64,000 nucleotides of DNA from Arthrobacter citreus (GCA_013200995.1 CP053688.1:806001-870000); one strand, 5' to 3'; numbered from the stretch's first letter, positions 17,993 to 27,650 are shown. Numbers and translations are program-made. Notes: a model not told the origin generated them from the sequence alone.

Positions 17993-19147
17993 ATGAAGTT
18001 TATTCATACTGCAGATTGGCACCTTGGTAAAATTGTACATGGTGTACATATGACAGAAGACCAACGTTCTATTTTAGATGAATTTATATCAATAATTAAA
18101 GAAGAAAAGCCTGATGCAGTAGTAATTGCAGGTGACTTATATGATAAAAGTGTTTCTCCGACTGAAGCAATTGAATTATTAAATGATGTGTTCCATAAGA
18201 TTGTCCTTGAGTGCAATACGCCAATTCTTGCAATTGCTGGAAATCATGATAGTGCTGAACGAGTTGATTTTGGTAGTCGATTTATGGAAAAAGAAGGTAT
18301 TTATTTAGTAGGGAAATTTCAAACTCCATTTAAGAAAGTGATTTTATATGATGCTGAAGGTGAAGTGCATTTTTATTTAATTCCTTATGCCGAACCGAGT
18401 ATTGTTCGCTATATACTAAAAAACGATGATATTCATTCGCACGATGATGCAATGAGAGCAATCATAAATAAAATTAGAGATGAAGAATTAGATCCATCTG
18501 TCCGTAATGTTTTTGTTGGACATGCATTCGTAACGAATAATGGTGAGCCTTCAGATGAAGAGACTGAGGGAGAGCGTACACTTTCGATTGGTGGGGCTGA
18601 ATATGTATCTCATCATTATTTCAAGCATTTTAATTATACTGCTTTAGGGCATTTGCATCGCGCGCATTATGTAGGCAATAAATCAATTCGATATTCAGGT
18701 TCTCCCCTAAAATATTCTTTATCAGAAGAAAATCATAAAAAAGGTTGTTTAATTGTTGAAATACAAGGTAATGGCGAGTTATCTGTTGAAAAGAGACAGT
18801 TTCATCCAATTCGAGATTTGAGATCAATTGAAGGAACAATAGAGGAAATAAGACAACATCCAGTTAATCATGATTATGTGTTTGTAAAATTAACTGATGA
18901 TCATATGGTTGTACAACCGATGGAGCAAATTAGAACCGTTTATCCGAACGCAATGCATGTTAGCCGAAAGCGTTCAGCAGTACAATTAGATAACAAAAAT
19001 CAATTAAGTTTAGTAGATAAACAATCAAAAAATCAACTTGAACTGTTTCAAGCATTTTATAAAGAAATGAAAAATGAAGATTTAAAAATTGAAGATGAAC
19101 AATTTATGAAAGAAATAATTCATGGGATTTTTGTAAGGGAGGAATAG
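17993..19147 (+). CDS. sbcD: Exonuclease SbcD (Mre11-type nuclease subunit)
   Basis: 384 residues. The metallophosphoesterase motifs are intact: D8 and H10 (TADWHLGK), D48 (AGDLYD), N84-H85-D86 (GNHDS), then GHAFV and GHLHR. SbcD is the Mn-dependent nuclease of the SbcCD complex, which opens DNA hairpins and processes double-strand ends and protein-blocked ends. GAGGTG precedes the ATG. The stop codon is 2 nt before the sbcC start, so the two are cotranscribed and translationally coupled. Confidence 0.97.
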   Translation: MKFIHTADWHLGKIVHGVHMTEDQRSILDEFISIIKEEKPDAVVIAGDLYDKSVSPTEAIELLNDVFHKIVLECNTPILAIAGNHDSAERVDFGSRFMEKEGIYLVGKFQTPFKKVILYDAEGEVHFYLIPYAEPSIVRYILKNDDIHSHDDAMRAIINKIRDEELDPSVRNVFVGHAFVTNNGEPSDEETEGERTLSIGGAEYVSHHYFKHFNYTALGHLHRAHYVGNKSIRYSGSPLKYSLSEENHKKGCLIVEIQGNGELSVEKRQFHPIRDLRSIEGTIEEIRQHPVNHDYVFVKLTDDHMVVQPMEQIRTVYPNAMHVSRKRSAVQLDNKNQLSLVDKQSKNQLELFQAFYKEMKNEDLKIEDEQFMKEIIHGIFVREE

Positions 19148-19149
19148 AA

Positions 19150-22100
19150 TTGAAGCCATTAAAAGTAGTACTTCATGCATTTGGACCTTACAAAGATAAG
19201 GTGAATGTTGACTTTAGTAAATTAAATGAAAAAGGCTTATTTGCGATTACTGGTCCAACTGGTGCAGGTAAAACAACGATTTTTGATGGAATCTGTTTTG
19301 CTTTATTTGGGGAAGCGAGCGGTGAAAATAGAAATGATCAAGCTTTACTTCGAAGCCATTTTGCAGATGATGATCTATATACAAGTGTCGAGCTGACTTT
19401 TGAATTAAAAGGGAATCATTATAATATTTTTAGGCAAAAAGGGCATCAGAAAAAGCAAAATAAAGGAATAACTGGCGACAAAATAGAGTTTTATAAAATT
19501 GAAAATGATGAAAAGGTACCATACTGCCAAGAATTTAATAAAACATCTATTGTAAACAAAAAAGTTGAAGAGTTATTAGGAATTAATGCCGATCAGTTTA
19601 AACAAATCGTATTACTGCCTCAAGGTGAGTTTAGAAAATTATTAGTATCAGATACGAAAGAAAAAGAAGAAATTTTACGTAAGATTTTCAGAACTGAATT
19701 ATATGAAAAAGTAGCTGAAGATTTGAATTTAGCTAGAAAAAATAAGGAAAGTCACTTTAATAATTTAAAACAAAAAATAATGATCAAATTAGAAGTAATT
19801 GAAAAAATCTTAAGTGAAAAAGGCATTCAACTAGCTGACGATTCTCAAATTAACCTACATTTAGTAAGTGATATTTTGACTGAACATATTTCAAGTATGA
19901 TAGAAGATTTAAAAAGACTTGAAGAAACAGAAAAACTACAAAAATCACAATTAGAGGTTCATCAACAAAAATTATTCTCAGCAGAAACGCATAATAAAAA
20001 CATTGATCGTTTGCGTGAAATCATTGAATTATTAGCGATGTTGAAAGACCAAGAGATAGAAATTGAAGATAAAAAAGTGAAAATAAAATTAGCTACAAAT
20101 GCTGAGAAAGTATTGCCTGTAAAAACTGAACTTGAAAAGCTTAATAATTCACTTCAAGTTACGAATGATAAATTGTTAGTTGAAATTGAAAGTTTAAAAG
20201 GAACACTTTCGAAAATTGAACAAATTTCAGCAGAGGTAGAAACCCTTCCTGAAGAACATAAAAAATTAGTAAGTTTTGAAAGCCAATTAAATAATTTAGT
20301 AGCTCTAAAAGATGATATTAATCAATTTCAAAATCTAAAAATCGAGTTCGATCATAAGTCGAAAAATCTAATCAAAGCTGAAAGAGAAGAACAATCATTA
20401 CAAATTGAATTAAAAAAAGAGACCGAAGAATTAAACAAATTAAAATTGAGTTTAATTGACCTAGAAGGAGTCCATGAAGAGTGGGCTAAAATTTCCTTAT
20501 TAAGTAAAGAAATTTCACAAAAAGGCGGGGCTGCAAAACGGATCGTGTTTGCAAAAAGAGATTTAGAGCAAAAAGTAATTGACTATCGTAATAAAGAAGT
20601 CGAGCATAGTAAATTTAAAAATGAATTAGACCGAATCGAACATGAAATGATTCAACAAAAGGCTGCCTTTCTAGCGAAAGATTTAAAAGATCAAGAGCAA
20701 TGTCCGGTATGTGGAAGCACTCATCATCCTTCTCTTGCTAAATTTAACGGGACAGTAAACGAAGAAGATGCAGAAAAGCTGAAACAACAAGTGAATGCAC
20801 TTCAGACTGAACTTGCTACAATCCAAGGTGGCATTCGAAGCATTGAAAACACAGTGAAAAGGGATGAAGAAGCCTTTTTAGAAGAGTATGGTCAATTTGA
20901 CTTTACAAATGAAGGTTTAAAAGGTCTAGTAAAAGAATTTAATGATAATGAAACAATACTAAAAGAGCTTACAGTGAAAAAGGCTACATTTGAACAAGTT
21001 AATAAATTAGTAAAAATAAAAGAACAATTAGTTAGTGAGTTAATGATAAAAGTTACTGAGAAATCAGACGTAATGAATAAGCTGACTAATGAAATAAATG
21101 GATTAAAACTAAGTGTTGTCCAAGTAGAATCGAGATTACCTGAACAGCTTAGAACTCTTGAACTATGGCAAACGGAAAAAAATGATTTAGAAAAACAAAT
21201 TGTTACTTTAAAAGCGAAAATATCCAAGATTGAAGAAGAGCACAAACTCTTAACTGAGCAGAAAACAGTGAAAGAAACAACTTGTTCGCATCTTGAAAAT
21301 GATGTATTAAAATTAAAGCAAGAAATTGAAAAAGTTTCGATAACATATCACGAAAAATTATCGGAGTATCAGTTTAAAATTGAATCAGAGTTTATAAGCG
21401 CAATTGAATATATAAAGTATGTTGATCAGTATCGCAGCGATTTATCGACTTTTGAAGAGAATCTGCAAAGACTAACTACTGAAAAAGGGTTACTTGAGCA
21501 ACAAGTGCAATCAAACGAAAAAATAGATGAGACTGATTTAAGAAGCAAGGTACAAGAAATTACACAAAATTTAGATGGAATCGTAAATGAAATGATTCGT
21601 ATTCAAGAATCAACTAAACGATTAAATCTGTTGAAAATTGATTTGAATACTTATCAAGAAGAGTTTGTAAAAACCGAAAAAGAATTAGCTGGCTTAACAG
21701 ATTTATATAAAGTAACAAAAGGCGATAATGATAAAATGATTTCGTTTGAACGTTATGTCTTATTAGATTATTTCGAACAAATCATTGAATCAGCAAATAT
21801 TCGACTCGATCATCTATCGAATGGCCAATTTCAATTACAACGAAAAGATTCAGTTGAAAAAGGACGAAAACAAAGTGGATTAGGATTAGAAGTTTATGAT
21901 TCGTATACAGGTTTAGCCAGAGATGTAAAAACATTATCTGGTGGAGAGCAGTTTAACGCATCACTTTGTTTAGCTTTAGGAATGGCAGATATCATTCAAG
22001 CACATAAAGGTGGTGTATCGATTGATACGCTGTTTATAGATGAAGGGTTTGGTTCGCTAGATGATGAATTATTGTCAAAAGCAATAGATACACTAATTCA

Positions 22101-22230
22101 GCTTCAAAAATCAGGTCGTTTAATAGGCGTTATTTCCCATGTTCAAGATGTGAAGGATGCAATGCCTGCAGTAATTGAAGTTCATAAGACGAATAAAGGT
22201 TATTCGGAGATCTCAATTTTAATTAAATAA
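19150..22230 (+). CDS. sbcC: Exonuclease SbcC (Rad50-type SMC ATPase)
   Basis: 1026 residues. Walker A GPTGAGKT (35-42) opens the protein, two long coiled coils follow and meet at the zinc hook CPVC (518-521), and the second half carries the ABC signature LSGGE (929-933) and Walker B FIDEG (962-966). It partners SbcD in end processing. The start is TTG at 19150 with GGAGG 7-8 nt upstream; no better ATG fits the conserved N-terminus MKPLKVVLHAFGPY. Confidence 0.97.
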   Translation: MKPLKVVLHAFGPYKDKVNVDFSKLNEKGLFAITGPTGAGKTTIFDGICFALFGEASGENRNDQALLRSHFADDDLYTSVELTFELKGNHYNIFRQKGHQKKQNKGITGDKIEFYKIENDEKVPYCQEFNKTSIVNKKVEELLGINADQFKQIVLLPQGEFRKLLVSDTKEKEEILRKIFRTELYEKVAEDLNLARKNKESHFNNLKQKIMIKLEVIEKILSEKGIQLADDSQINLHLVSDILTEHISSMIEDLKRLEETEKLQKSQLEVHQQKLFSAETHNKNIDRLREIIELLAMLKDQEIEIEDKKVKIKLATNAEKVLPVKTELEKLNNSLQVTNDKLLVEIESLKGTLSKIEQISAEVETLPEEHKKLVSFESQLNNLVALKDDINQFQNLKIEFDHKSKNLIKAEREEQSLQIELKKETEELNKLKLSLIDLEGVHEEWAKISLLSKEISQKGGAAKRIVFAKRDLEQKVIDYRNKEVEHSKFKNELDRIEHEMIQQKAAFLAKDLKDQEQCPVCGSTHHPSLAKFNGTVNEEDAEKLKQQVNALQTELATIQGGIRSIENTVKRDEEAFLEEYGQFDFTNEGLKGLVKEFNDNETILKELTVKKATFEQVNKLVKIKEQLVSELMIKVTEKSDVMNKLTNEINGLKLSVVQVESRLPEQLRTLELWQTEKNDLEKQIVTLKAKISKIEEEHKLLTEQKTVKETTCSHLENDVLKLKQEIEKVSITYHEKLSEYQFKIESEFISAIEYIKYVDQYRSDLSTFEENLQRLTTEKGLLEQQVQSNEKIDETDLRSKVQEITQNLDGIVNEMIRIQESTKRLNLLKIDLNTYQEEFVKTEKELAGLTDLYKVTKGDNDKMISFERYVLLDYFEQIIESANIRLDHLSNGQFQLQRKDSVEKGRKQSGLGLEVYDSYTGLARDVKTLSGGEQFNASLCLALGMADIIQAHKGGVSIDTLFIDEGFGSLDDELLSKAIDTLIQLQKSGRLIGVISHVQDVKDAMPAVIEVHKTNKGYSEISILIK

Positions 22231-22243
22231 TATGAAATGAATG

Positions 22244-22280
22244 CCGGAAACAAGATGTTTGTTTCCGGTTTATTAATTTT
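22244..22280 (+). terminator. Rho-independent terminator
   Basis: CCGGAAACAA (22244-22253) pairs with TTGTTTCCGG (22259-22268), followed by TTTATTAATTTT, a loose T-tract. Confidence 0.7.
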
Positions 22281-22448
22281 ACAAATAAGTTTTATAAAAT
22301 GAAATATATATGTAATAGGAGACAGGTATTAAAATTGATAGTTAAACTTTGTAAACAAACTGGGTATTGGAGGGGTTTAACAATATTTGACATAGTATTG
22401 CATATTTAAACAAGAATAGATATAATTATAAAAAATCTAAATATATTA

Positions 22449-22463
22449 AATTTTCTATATATT
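22449..22463. promoter_or_regulatory. Possible CodY box
   Basis: AATTTTCTATATATT matches the CodY consensus AATTTTCWGAAAATT at 12 of 15 positions, about 50 nt before an amino-acid importer, a typical CodY target. In DNA this AT-rich such matches arise by chance, so support is weak. Confidence 0.3.
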
Positions 22464-22514
22464 CAACCTAATCGAAAGCTAAATTACATATTTAAACTAA
22501 TTGGGGGTATTTAA

Positions 22515-23324
22515 ATGAAAAAGTTTAAGACACTATCGTTTGCACTTGCAGTTACAACAGCTCTTACTTTAACGGGATGTGGAAAGGATGCCAAAACGAC
22601 TGGATCAGCGGACAAACCATTAAGAGTTGTTACTGATGCTGCATATGCACCATTTGAATATCTTGAAAATGGTAAAATAGTTGGTTTTGATGTTGATTTT
22701 ACGAATGCCGTAGCTAAAGAGGCTGGATTGAAAATAAAAATTGTTAATACGGGTTGGGATCCTTTATTTGCTGAAATTGGTGGAAAGACTGCAGACATTG
22801 GTATGTCTTCAATCTCAATTGACGCAGATCGTGAGAAAACATATGATTTTACGACTCCATATTTTCTTTCAATTAATAAAATCTTAGTTCCTGAAGGTAG
22901 TAGTATTAAATCAGCTGCAGATTTAAAAGGGAAAGTTGTTGCTGTACAAAATGGTACAACAGGCCAAGCAGCAGTTGAAAAAATATTTGGAAAGAACAAT
23001 AAAAATCTAAAAAAATTCGAAAATAACAATTTAGCAATTTTAGAACTTCTTAACCACGGAGCTGATGCTGTAGTTGCTGATAATGGGGTACTTGAAGCTT
23101 ATGCAAAAAATAACCCTGATAAAAAGTTAGTAGTTATTGATGATAAAAATAGTTTTGAACCTGAATACTATGGCTTATTACTTCAGGATGGAAGTAAATT
23201 AAAAGGTAAACTAGATAAAGCGATTAAGGAAGTCGTAAACAATGGAACTTATGAAGAAATTTATAAAAAGCATTTCGGTTCAGAGCCAGATCTTGCGACA
23301 TTAAAAGCAGAAGAAAATAAATAG
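22515..23324 (+). CDS. Amino-acid ABC transporter substrate-binding lipoprotein
   Basis: 269 residues. A lipoprotein signal peptide ends at the lipobox LTGC with Cys22. The mature part is a family 3 solute-binding protein: LRVVTDAAYAPFEYLENGKIVGFDVDF split over the ligand pocket, ADIGMSSISI, DFTTPYF and VVADNGV. Such proteins bind polar amino acids (Gln, Arg or similar) outside the membrane and deliver them to the permease encoded downstream. GGGGGTA lies before the ATG. A hairpin separates it from the permease gene, which suggests higher expression of the binding protein. Confidence 0.95.
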   Translation: MKKFKTLSFALAVTTALTLTGCGKDAKTTGSADKPLRVVTDAAYAPFEYLENGKIVGFDVDFTNAVAKEAGLKIKIVNTGWDPLFAEIGGKTADIGMSSISIDADREKTYDFTTPYFLSINKILVPEGSSIKSAADLKGKVVAVQNGTTGQAAVEKIFGKNNKNLKKFENNNLAILELLNHGADAVVADNGVLEAYAKNNPDKKLVVIDDKNSFEPEYYGLLLQDGSKLKGKLDKAIKEVVNNGTYEEIYKKHFGSEPDLATLKAEENK

Positions 23325-23331
23325 TAAATTA

Positions 23332-23370
23332 AAAATTGCGTAACGCAAAATTTGTGTTACGCAATTTTAT
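23332..23370 (+). terminator. Intercistronic hairpin/partial terminator
   Basis: AAAATTGCGTAAC (23332-23344) pairs exactly with GTTACGCAATTTT (23356-23368). It sits between the binding-protein and permease genes with only a short T-run, so it may let part of transcription through or protect the upstream mRNA. Confidence 0.75.
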
Positions 23371-23388
23371 CTAAATGGGGGAAAAGAA

Positions 23389-24045
23389 ATGGGATTTGAT
23401 TTTGGCATTATAAAAGAGTACATACCGTTTTTCCTTAAAGGAACTGCATTAACAATTGGTTTATCTTTTGCAGGGATTTTCTTTGGTACAATAATTGGAT
23501 TATTTATTGGGTTAGGTAAAATGCTAAAAAATAAATGGTTAGCACTTCCATTTAAATGGTATATCAATTTCTTTAGAGGAACACCCTTATTTGTACAAAT
23601 TTTGCTTATACATTTCGGTGTTGTTCCGTATTTCATAGGTGAGACAAATGCGATTGCAGCTTCAATCATCGCACTTTCATTAAATGCAGCAGCGTATATT
23701 GCTGAAATTTTCCGCGCTGGAATTCAATCAATTGATAAAGGGCAAATGGAGGCTTCACGCTCGCTTGGAATGACACATGGACAAGCAATGAGAAATGTTA
23801 TTTTGCCTCAAGCTGTAAAACGTATGATTCCTCCGCTTGGAAATGAATTTATCGTATTAATTAAAGAATCTTCAATAGCAGCCATCATTGCAGCACCTGA
23901 AATTATGTATTGGAGTAGAGCTATGCAAGGGCAATATTATAAAGTTTGGGAGCCTTACTTTTCAGCCGCTGCTATCTATCTAGTACTGACATTGTCATTA
24001 AGCTTTGTATTAAATCGTATCGAAAGAAGGTTGACAACAGGATGA
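23389..24045 (+). CDS. Amino-acid ABC transporter permease (His/Glu/Gln/Arg type)
   Basis: 218 residues with five or so membrane helices. The EAA loop that contacts the ATPase reads [21 protein letters not shown], and FRGTPLFVQ is the other conserved block of this permease family. A single permease gene implies a homodimeric channel. GGGGGAAAA precedes the ATG. Its stop overlaps the ATPase start by 4 nt (ATGA), so the two are translationally coupled. Confidence 0.95.
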   Translation: MGFDFGIIKEYIPFFLKGTALTIGLSFAGIFFGTIIGLFIGLGKMLKNKWLALPFKWYINFFRGTPLFVQILLIHFGVVPYFIGETNAIAASIIALSLNAAAYIAEIFRAGIQSIDKGQMEASRSLGMTHGQAMRNVILPQAVKRMIPPLGNEFIVLIKESSIAAIIAAPEIMYWSRAMQGQYYKVWEPYFSAAAIYLVLTLSLSFVLNRIERRLTTG

Positions 24046-24764
24046 TTAAAGTAGAAAAACTAAAAAAATCATTTGGTTCGCTTGAAGTATTAAAGGATAT
24101 CAACATTACAATTCAACCACGCGAGGTATGCGTTGTGATTGGTCCTTCTGGTTCGGGAAAATCAACTTTTCTTCGATGTTTAAATATGTTAGAAACAATT
24201 ACTGCGGGAAAAGTATTTATCGAGAATGTCGATATTACAGATAAAAAGACTAATATAAATAAAGTTCGTACTGAAGTAGGCATGGTATTTCAACATTTTA
24301 ATTTATTCCCACATTTAACAGTTTTAGAAAATATTACTCTAGCTCCTAAAAAGGTTAGAAATAAACCGAATGATATCGCTAGAACAAGAGCATTAGAACT
24401 ACTAAAAAAAGTCGGACTGTCAGATAAAGCAAATGTGTATCCTGACTCTCTATCTGGTGGTCAAAAGCAACGTGTAGCAATTGCGAGAGCGCTGGCGATG
24501 GAACCTAAAATTATGTTGTTTGACGAACCAACTTCTGCCCTTGACCCTGAAATGGTCGGTGAAGTATTAGAAGTTATGAAGCAATTAGCTAGAGAAGGAA
24601 TGACAATGGTCATTGTTACGCACGAAATGGGCTTTGCACGAGAAGTTGGTGATCGCGTAATTTTTATGGATCAAGGATATGTTGTAGAAGAAAACGATCC
24701 AGGTCAAATATTTGACTTTCCAAAGCATGAACGTACGAAAAGCTTTTTAAGTAAAGTATTATAA
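24042..24764 (+). CDS. Amino-acid ABC transporter ATP-binding protein
   Basis: 240 residues. Walker [11 protein letters not shown]-loop ([10 protein letters not shown]), signature LSGGQ, Walker [13 protein letters not shown] and switch His (VTHEM) are all present, matching the GlnQ/ArtM type. The start is the ATG that overlaps the permease stop; a longer upstream frame lies inside the permease gene and is not coding. Energises uptake with the permease and lipoprotein above. Confidence 0.97.
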   Translation: MIKVEKLKKSFGSLEVLKDINITIQPREVCVVIGPSGSGKSTFLRCLNMLETITAGKVFIENVDITDKKTNINKVRTEVGMVFQHFNLFPHLTVLENITLAPKKVRNKPNDIARTRALELLKKVGLSDKANVYPDSLSGGQKQRVAIARALAMEPKIMLFDEPTSALDPEMVGEVLEVMKQLAREGMTMVIVTHEMGFAREVGDRVIFMDQGYVVEENDPGQIFDFPKHERTKSFLSKVL

Positions 24765-24783
24765 GGTAGAAAGTAAACTGAAT

Positions 24784-24822
24784 ACGCCGGAGATACCTAG
24801 AGTGTATATTTCGGCGTTTTTT
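24784..24822 (+). terminator. Rho-independent terminator
   Basis: ACGCCG (24784-24789) pairs with CGGCGT (24812-24817), with a further GATAC/GTAT pairing inside, then TTTTT. Confidence 0.8.
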
Positions 24823-24984
24823 AATATGAAGTTTATTTATCAATCATTTTTATAGAAAAGTAATTGATTTTTATCATGTTTTTATGCATTTTTAAAAAAA
24901 ATTATAGCTAGTTTGCTAGTTTGGCATTTGAAAAGAGTCTACATTTAGGTTTAATATTATTACCGATAGGGGTAATTCATCCGA

Positions 24985-25131
24985 TTATTTGCACTTATTG
25001 ATGTTTTAATTGTAGATATACTAGTTTTATTTGCAACGAATCCATATTTGTTTGCGATCATCAACTACTTAATTGCTGTTCTAACACACTTATTTGCACG
25101 ACTCACAACCTTTTTTGCAGATGAGTCCTCC
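24985..25131. repeat. Seven-unit degenerate tandem repeat, exact 21-nt period
   Basis: The core TTATTTGCA recurs at 24985, 25006, 25027, 25048, 25069, 25090 and 25111 (variants TTAATTGTA, TTGTTTGCG, TTAATTGCT, TTTTTTGCA). The 12 bases between cores vary. The array is open in one frame as a seven-residue repeat (LFALIDV, LFATNPY, LFARLTT) but has no start codon or ribosome binding site. It fills the space between an amino-acid transporter terminator and a dehydrogenase gene. The rest of the 460-base gap holds nothing recognisable. Confidence 0.85.
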
Positions 25132-25284
25132 GCATTTTAATTTTCAATTTTTCAAATTTGATTCCCAAATGATAGACTTATAGGTCCCCCTCATTGTAAT
25201 AGTAAATTTCTAAAGTCTTTCTTTTTATTGTTTTCGAAATATTATGTTAAAATTTAGGTAGCAAATATAAAGGAGTAGAGAACG

Positions 25285-26214
25285 ATGAACAGTCAAAAAA
25301 TATTAGTAACTAGCCGAATCCAACATAAGCTTAAAGAAATTATTGATTCATACAATCTAACAAAGGAATTTCGTTTTTTACCGGAAGGTGAAGTAACGAA
25401 AGAGGATTATGAGTGGGCTGATACATATGTTGGATTTCGTCCGACGCCAAATTTTGAGTTTGGAAACATCAAATGGGTACATTCATTAGCTGCAGGTGTT
25501 GATAGTTTTATGAAAATAAACTGGAAAAATGATGTGCTCTTAACAAGAACAATTGACGTTTTTGGTCCAAAGATGAGCCAATATTGTTTAAGTTACATAC
25601 TCCAGGATTCACAATTGCACGAACAATTTTCAAGTTTACAGTCTGAAAATAAGTGGGAATTTCACATACCGAAATCATTAGAAGATCAAAAAGTAGTCAT
25701 TTATGGTACAGGTGAAATCGGTGGATATATCGCAAAAGTTTTATCAAACTTAGGCATAAAGGTGTTTGGTGTCTCGATGAGTGGAAACGAAAAGCCGTAT
25801 TTCGAAAAAATAGTACCATTCGGTGAAGCATCCACAATTTTAGACAATGCGGATTGGATTATCAGTGTTCTTCCATCAACAAATGAAACGAAAAATATAC
25901 TAAATATGGATACGTTTAAAAATTTGAATAATGCAGGTTTTATAAATGTGGGTAGAGGAGCAACTGTATGTGAAGATTCTTTAAAAGAAGCTTTGAAAAG
26001 TGGAAAAATAAGAAAAGCTATTTTAGACGTTTTTGCGGTTGAGCCACTTCCAGCGGATTCAGAATTATGGCAAATGTCTAATGTTAAAATAACACCGCAT
26101 ATTTCAGCGGTTACTTTACCAAATGATGGAGTTAAGTGTTTTGTGGACACACTTTCAAAATTAGAAAATAATGAACAACTAAGAAATAAAGTTAAAATTG
26201 ACAAAGGTTATTAA
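25285..26214 (+). CDS. D-isomer-specific 2-hydroxyacid dehydrogenase family protein
   Basis: 309 residues. The NAD-binding Rossmann motif is GTGEIG (141-146). The catalytic triad of the family is Arg224 (NVGRG), Glu253 (DVFAVEPLP) and His272 (TPHISA). It should reduce a 2-keto acid to a D-2-hydroxyacid, or the reverse, with NAD(H) in the cytoplasm; the substrate cannot be told. AAGGAG precedes the ATG. It stands alone after the 21-nt repeat array. Confidence 0.92.
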   Translation: MNSQKILVTSRIQHKLKEIIDSYNLTKEFRFLPEGEVTKEDYEWADTYVGFRPTPNFEFGNIKWVHSLAAGVDSFMKINWKNDVLLTRTIDVFGPKMSQYCLSYILQDSQLHEQFSSLQSENKWEFHIPKSLEDQKVVIYGTGEIGGYIAKVLSNLGIKVFGVSMSGNEKPYFEKIVPFGEASTILDNADWIISVLPSTNETKNILNMDTFKNLNNAGFINVGRGATVCEDSLKEALKSGKIRKAILDVFAVEPLPADSELWQMSNVKITPHISAVTLPNDGVKCFVDTLSKLENNEQLRNKVKIDKGY

Positions 26215-26323
26215 TCATATCTAAAACTAGCCAATCATTAAATGGTTAAATTTTTCATTTTTTTCATAAACATGGTAGGATATAACATGTAAGAAATTGA
26301 TGATAAAAGGGGCAAATTAAAAA

Positions 26324-26635
26324 ATGGCAATTATTGATGTTTCAATCGTACCAATTGGCACTGAAACACCTAGTGTGAGTGCATATGTAGCTAATATACA
26401 TAAAGTTTTAGAAAAGTATGAAGGTGAAGTTAAATACCAACTTACTCCTATGAATACAATTATTGAAGGTGAATTACCACTATTATTAAAAGTTGTTCAA
26501 GAAATGCATGAAGTACCATTTGCAAATGGAATTTCAAGAGTTGCGACAACAATTCGAATCGATGATCGCCGTGACAAGAAGAGCACAATGGAAGGTAAAT
26601 TAGCTTCTGTTAAAGCAAAGCTTGAACAAAACTAA
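26324..26635 (+). CDS. Thiamine-binding MTH1187/YqgV-like protein
   Basis: 103 residues, full length. MAIIDVSIVPIGTETPSVSAYVA and TPMNTIIEG are the conserved blocks of the UPF0045/MTH1187 family (Pfam Thiamine_BP), ferredoxin-like proteins that bind thiamine or a related ligand; B. subtilis YqgV is a member. AAAGGGGC lies upstream of the ATG. Monocistronic with its own terminator. Confidence 0.88.
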   Translation: MAIIDVSIVPIGTETPSVSAYVANIHKVLEKYEGEVKYQLTPMNTIIEGELPLLLKVVQEMHEVPFANGISRVATTIRIDDRRDKKSTMEGKLASVKAKLEQN

Positions 26636-26649
26636 TCATGTCTGCATAA

Positions 26650-26686
26650 AGTGACTAGGTCTAACGACTATTAGTCACTTTTTTTC
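26650..26686 (+). terminator. Rho-independent terminator
   Basis: AGTGACTA (26650-26657) pairs with TAGTCACT (26672-26679), then TTTTTTT. Confidence 0.85.
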
Positions 26687-26752
26687 ATTTGAAAATAATC
26701 GTGTGATTATTTTGAATATTTTATTGAAATTCCATAATTTAGTTGATAAACT

Positions 26753-26770
26753 AAACTAAATAGTCAGTTT
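26753..26770. promoter_or_regulatory. Probable TetR operator, copy 1
   Basis: AAACTAAATAGTCAGTTT has AAACT/AGTTT half-sites around 8 bases and lies 33 bases before the tetR start. The same 18-mer with one change recurs before the pump gene. Confidence 0.7.
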
Positions 26771-26802
26771 AAATATATTTAAAGAGTAAAGGAATGTGTT
26801 CA

Positions 26803-27420
26803 ATGCCAAAAGTCTCAGATGATTATAAAGAACGCAAAAGAGAGAGTCTTCTTGAAAGTGCTTTAAAATGTTTTGGAGAAAAAGGATATCATACGACAAC
26901 CATGGATGATATTGTTGCATATTCAAAAACGAGTAAAGGGTTAATTTATAATTATTTTAAAAGTAAGGAAGAGCTGTATTTGACTTTAATGCAAGAAAGA
27001 ACAGTTCAAACATTTGAAAAAATTAATCAACGATTTCAAAATATTAGTTCACCAAAAGATAAGTTGAAAGAGCTATTTCAAATGTATATTGAAATTACTT
27101 TAACGGAAATATGGCGTAATATGATTAGAGTACAATTGGAGTTTTGGATTAATTCGGCTAGGCATGAAAACTTACAAGCGATCATGATTGAAAGATATAA
27201 AAATCAATATCGCTTATTTTTAAGTGAAATTATTAAACAAGGAATAGCAGAAGGTGAATTTAAGAATAATATCGATCCTGATATTATTTCAAGCTTGTTT
27301 TGGGCTAATATTGATGGCATCTGTTTACATTATTCGGTTGTAGAAGATGATGAAATTTACAAGGCGCAATTTAAAACAATTGAAGAAATGATTATGTCTT
27401 ATATTTTAATTAGTAAATAA
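26803..27420 (+). CDS. TetR-family transcriptional repressor
   Basis: 205 residues. The N-terminal helix-turn-helix reads ALKCFGEKGYHTTTMDDIV and SKGLIYNYFKSKEELY, the standard TetR DNA-binding module; the rest is an all-helical ligand domain. The ATG at 26803 has AAAGGA 9 nt upstream; a start 9 nt earlier overlaps that site. An identical-type operator before its own gene and before the pump predicts autoregulation and control of the efflux operon, released by a drug-like ligand. Confidence 0.92.
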   Translation: MPKVSDDYKERKRESLLESALKCFGEKGYHTTTMDDIVAYSKTSKGLIYNYFKSKEELYLTLMQERTVQTFEKINQRFQNISSPKDKLKELFQMYIEITLTEIWRNMIRVQLEFWINSARHENLQAIMIERYKNQYRLFLSEIIKQGIAEGEFKNNIDPDIISSLFWANIDGICLHYSVVEDDEIYKAQFKTIEEMIMSYILISK

Positions 27421-27521
27421 ATTTTAGGTAGTGAAGGTCAATACTTTCCTACCTAAAAAAATTCTGAAATTTTATATGTTAAAAATAAAGCAAACAACAT
27501 ACACTATTCATAGAATAAAAT

Positions 27522-27539
27522 AAACTTAATAGTCAGTTT
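27522..27539. promoter_or_regulatory. Probable TetR operator, copy 2
   Basis: AAACTTAATAGTCAGTTT differs at one of 18 positions from the site before tetR and lies between tetR and the leader ORF of the MFS pump. Confidence 0.7.
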
Positions 27540-27561
27540 TGAATTGAAAGGAGGAATAACA

Positions 27562-27609
27562 ATGAATTCAGTTCAAATTAGACTAATTTACTTGTCTATG
27601 TTTTGCTAA
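27562..27609 (+). CDS. Possible leader peptide upstream of MFS pump
   Basis: A 15-codon ORF, MNSVQIRLIYLSMFC, follows a near-perfect AAAGGAGG at 8-9 nt. It ends 42 nt before the pump's GTG. The strength of its ribosome binding site compared with the pump's suggests translation matters for regulation, as in leader peptides of antibiotic efflux and methylase genes. No clear hairpin that would hide the pump's site was seen. Confidence 0.5.
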   Translation: MNSVQIRLIYLSMFC

Positions 27610-27650
27610 AGTGATTTGTTTTATAATTTTGGTAGATTGAAGGGATTATT

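Noticed and set aside
22387..22426. Promoter TTGACA...TATAAT before the amino-acid transporter
   Set aside because: The spacer is 28 bases, too long for sigma-A.
22449..22463. CodY box as a firm regulatory call
   Set aside because: Three mismatches in very AT-rich sequence; listed only as a weak site.
24985..25131. CRISPR-like array
   Set aside because: Units are only 21 nt with 9-base degenerate cores and 12-base spacers; no cas genes nearby.
24973..25140. Heptad-repeat protein encoded by the 21-nt array
   Set aside because: No start codon or ribosome binding site, and the frame is bounded by stops; periodicity alone explains the open frame.
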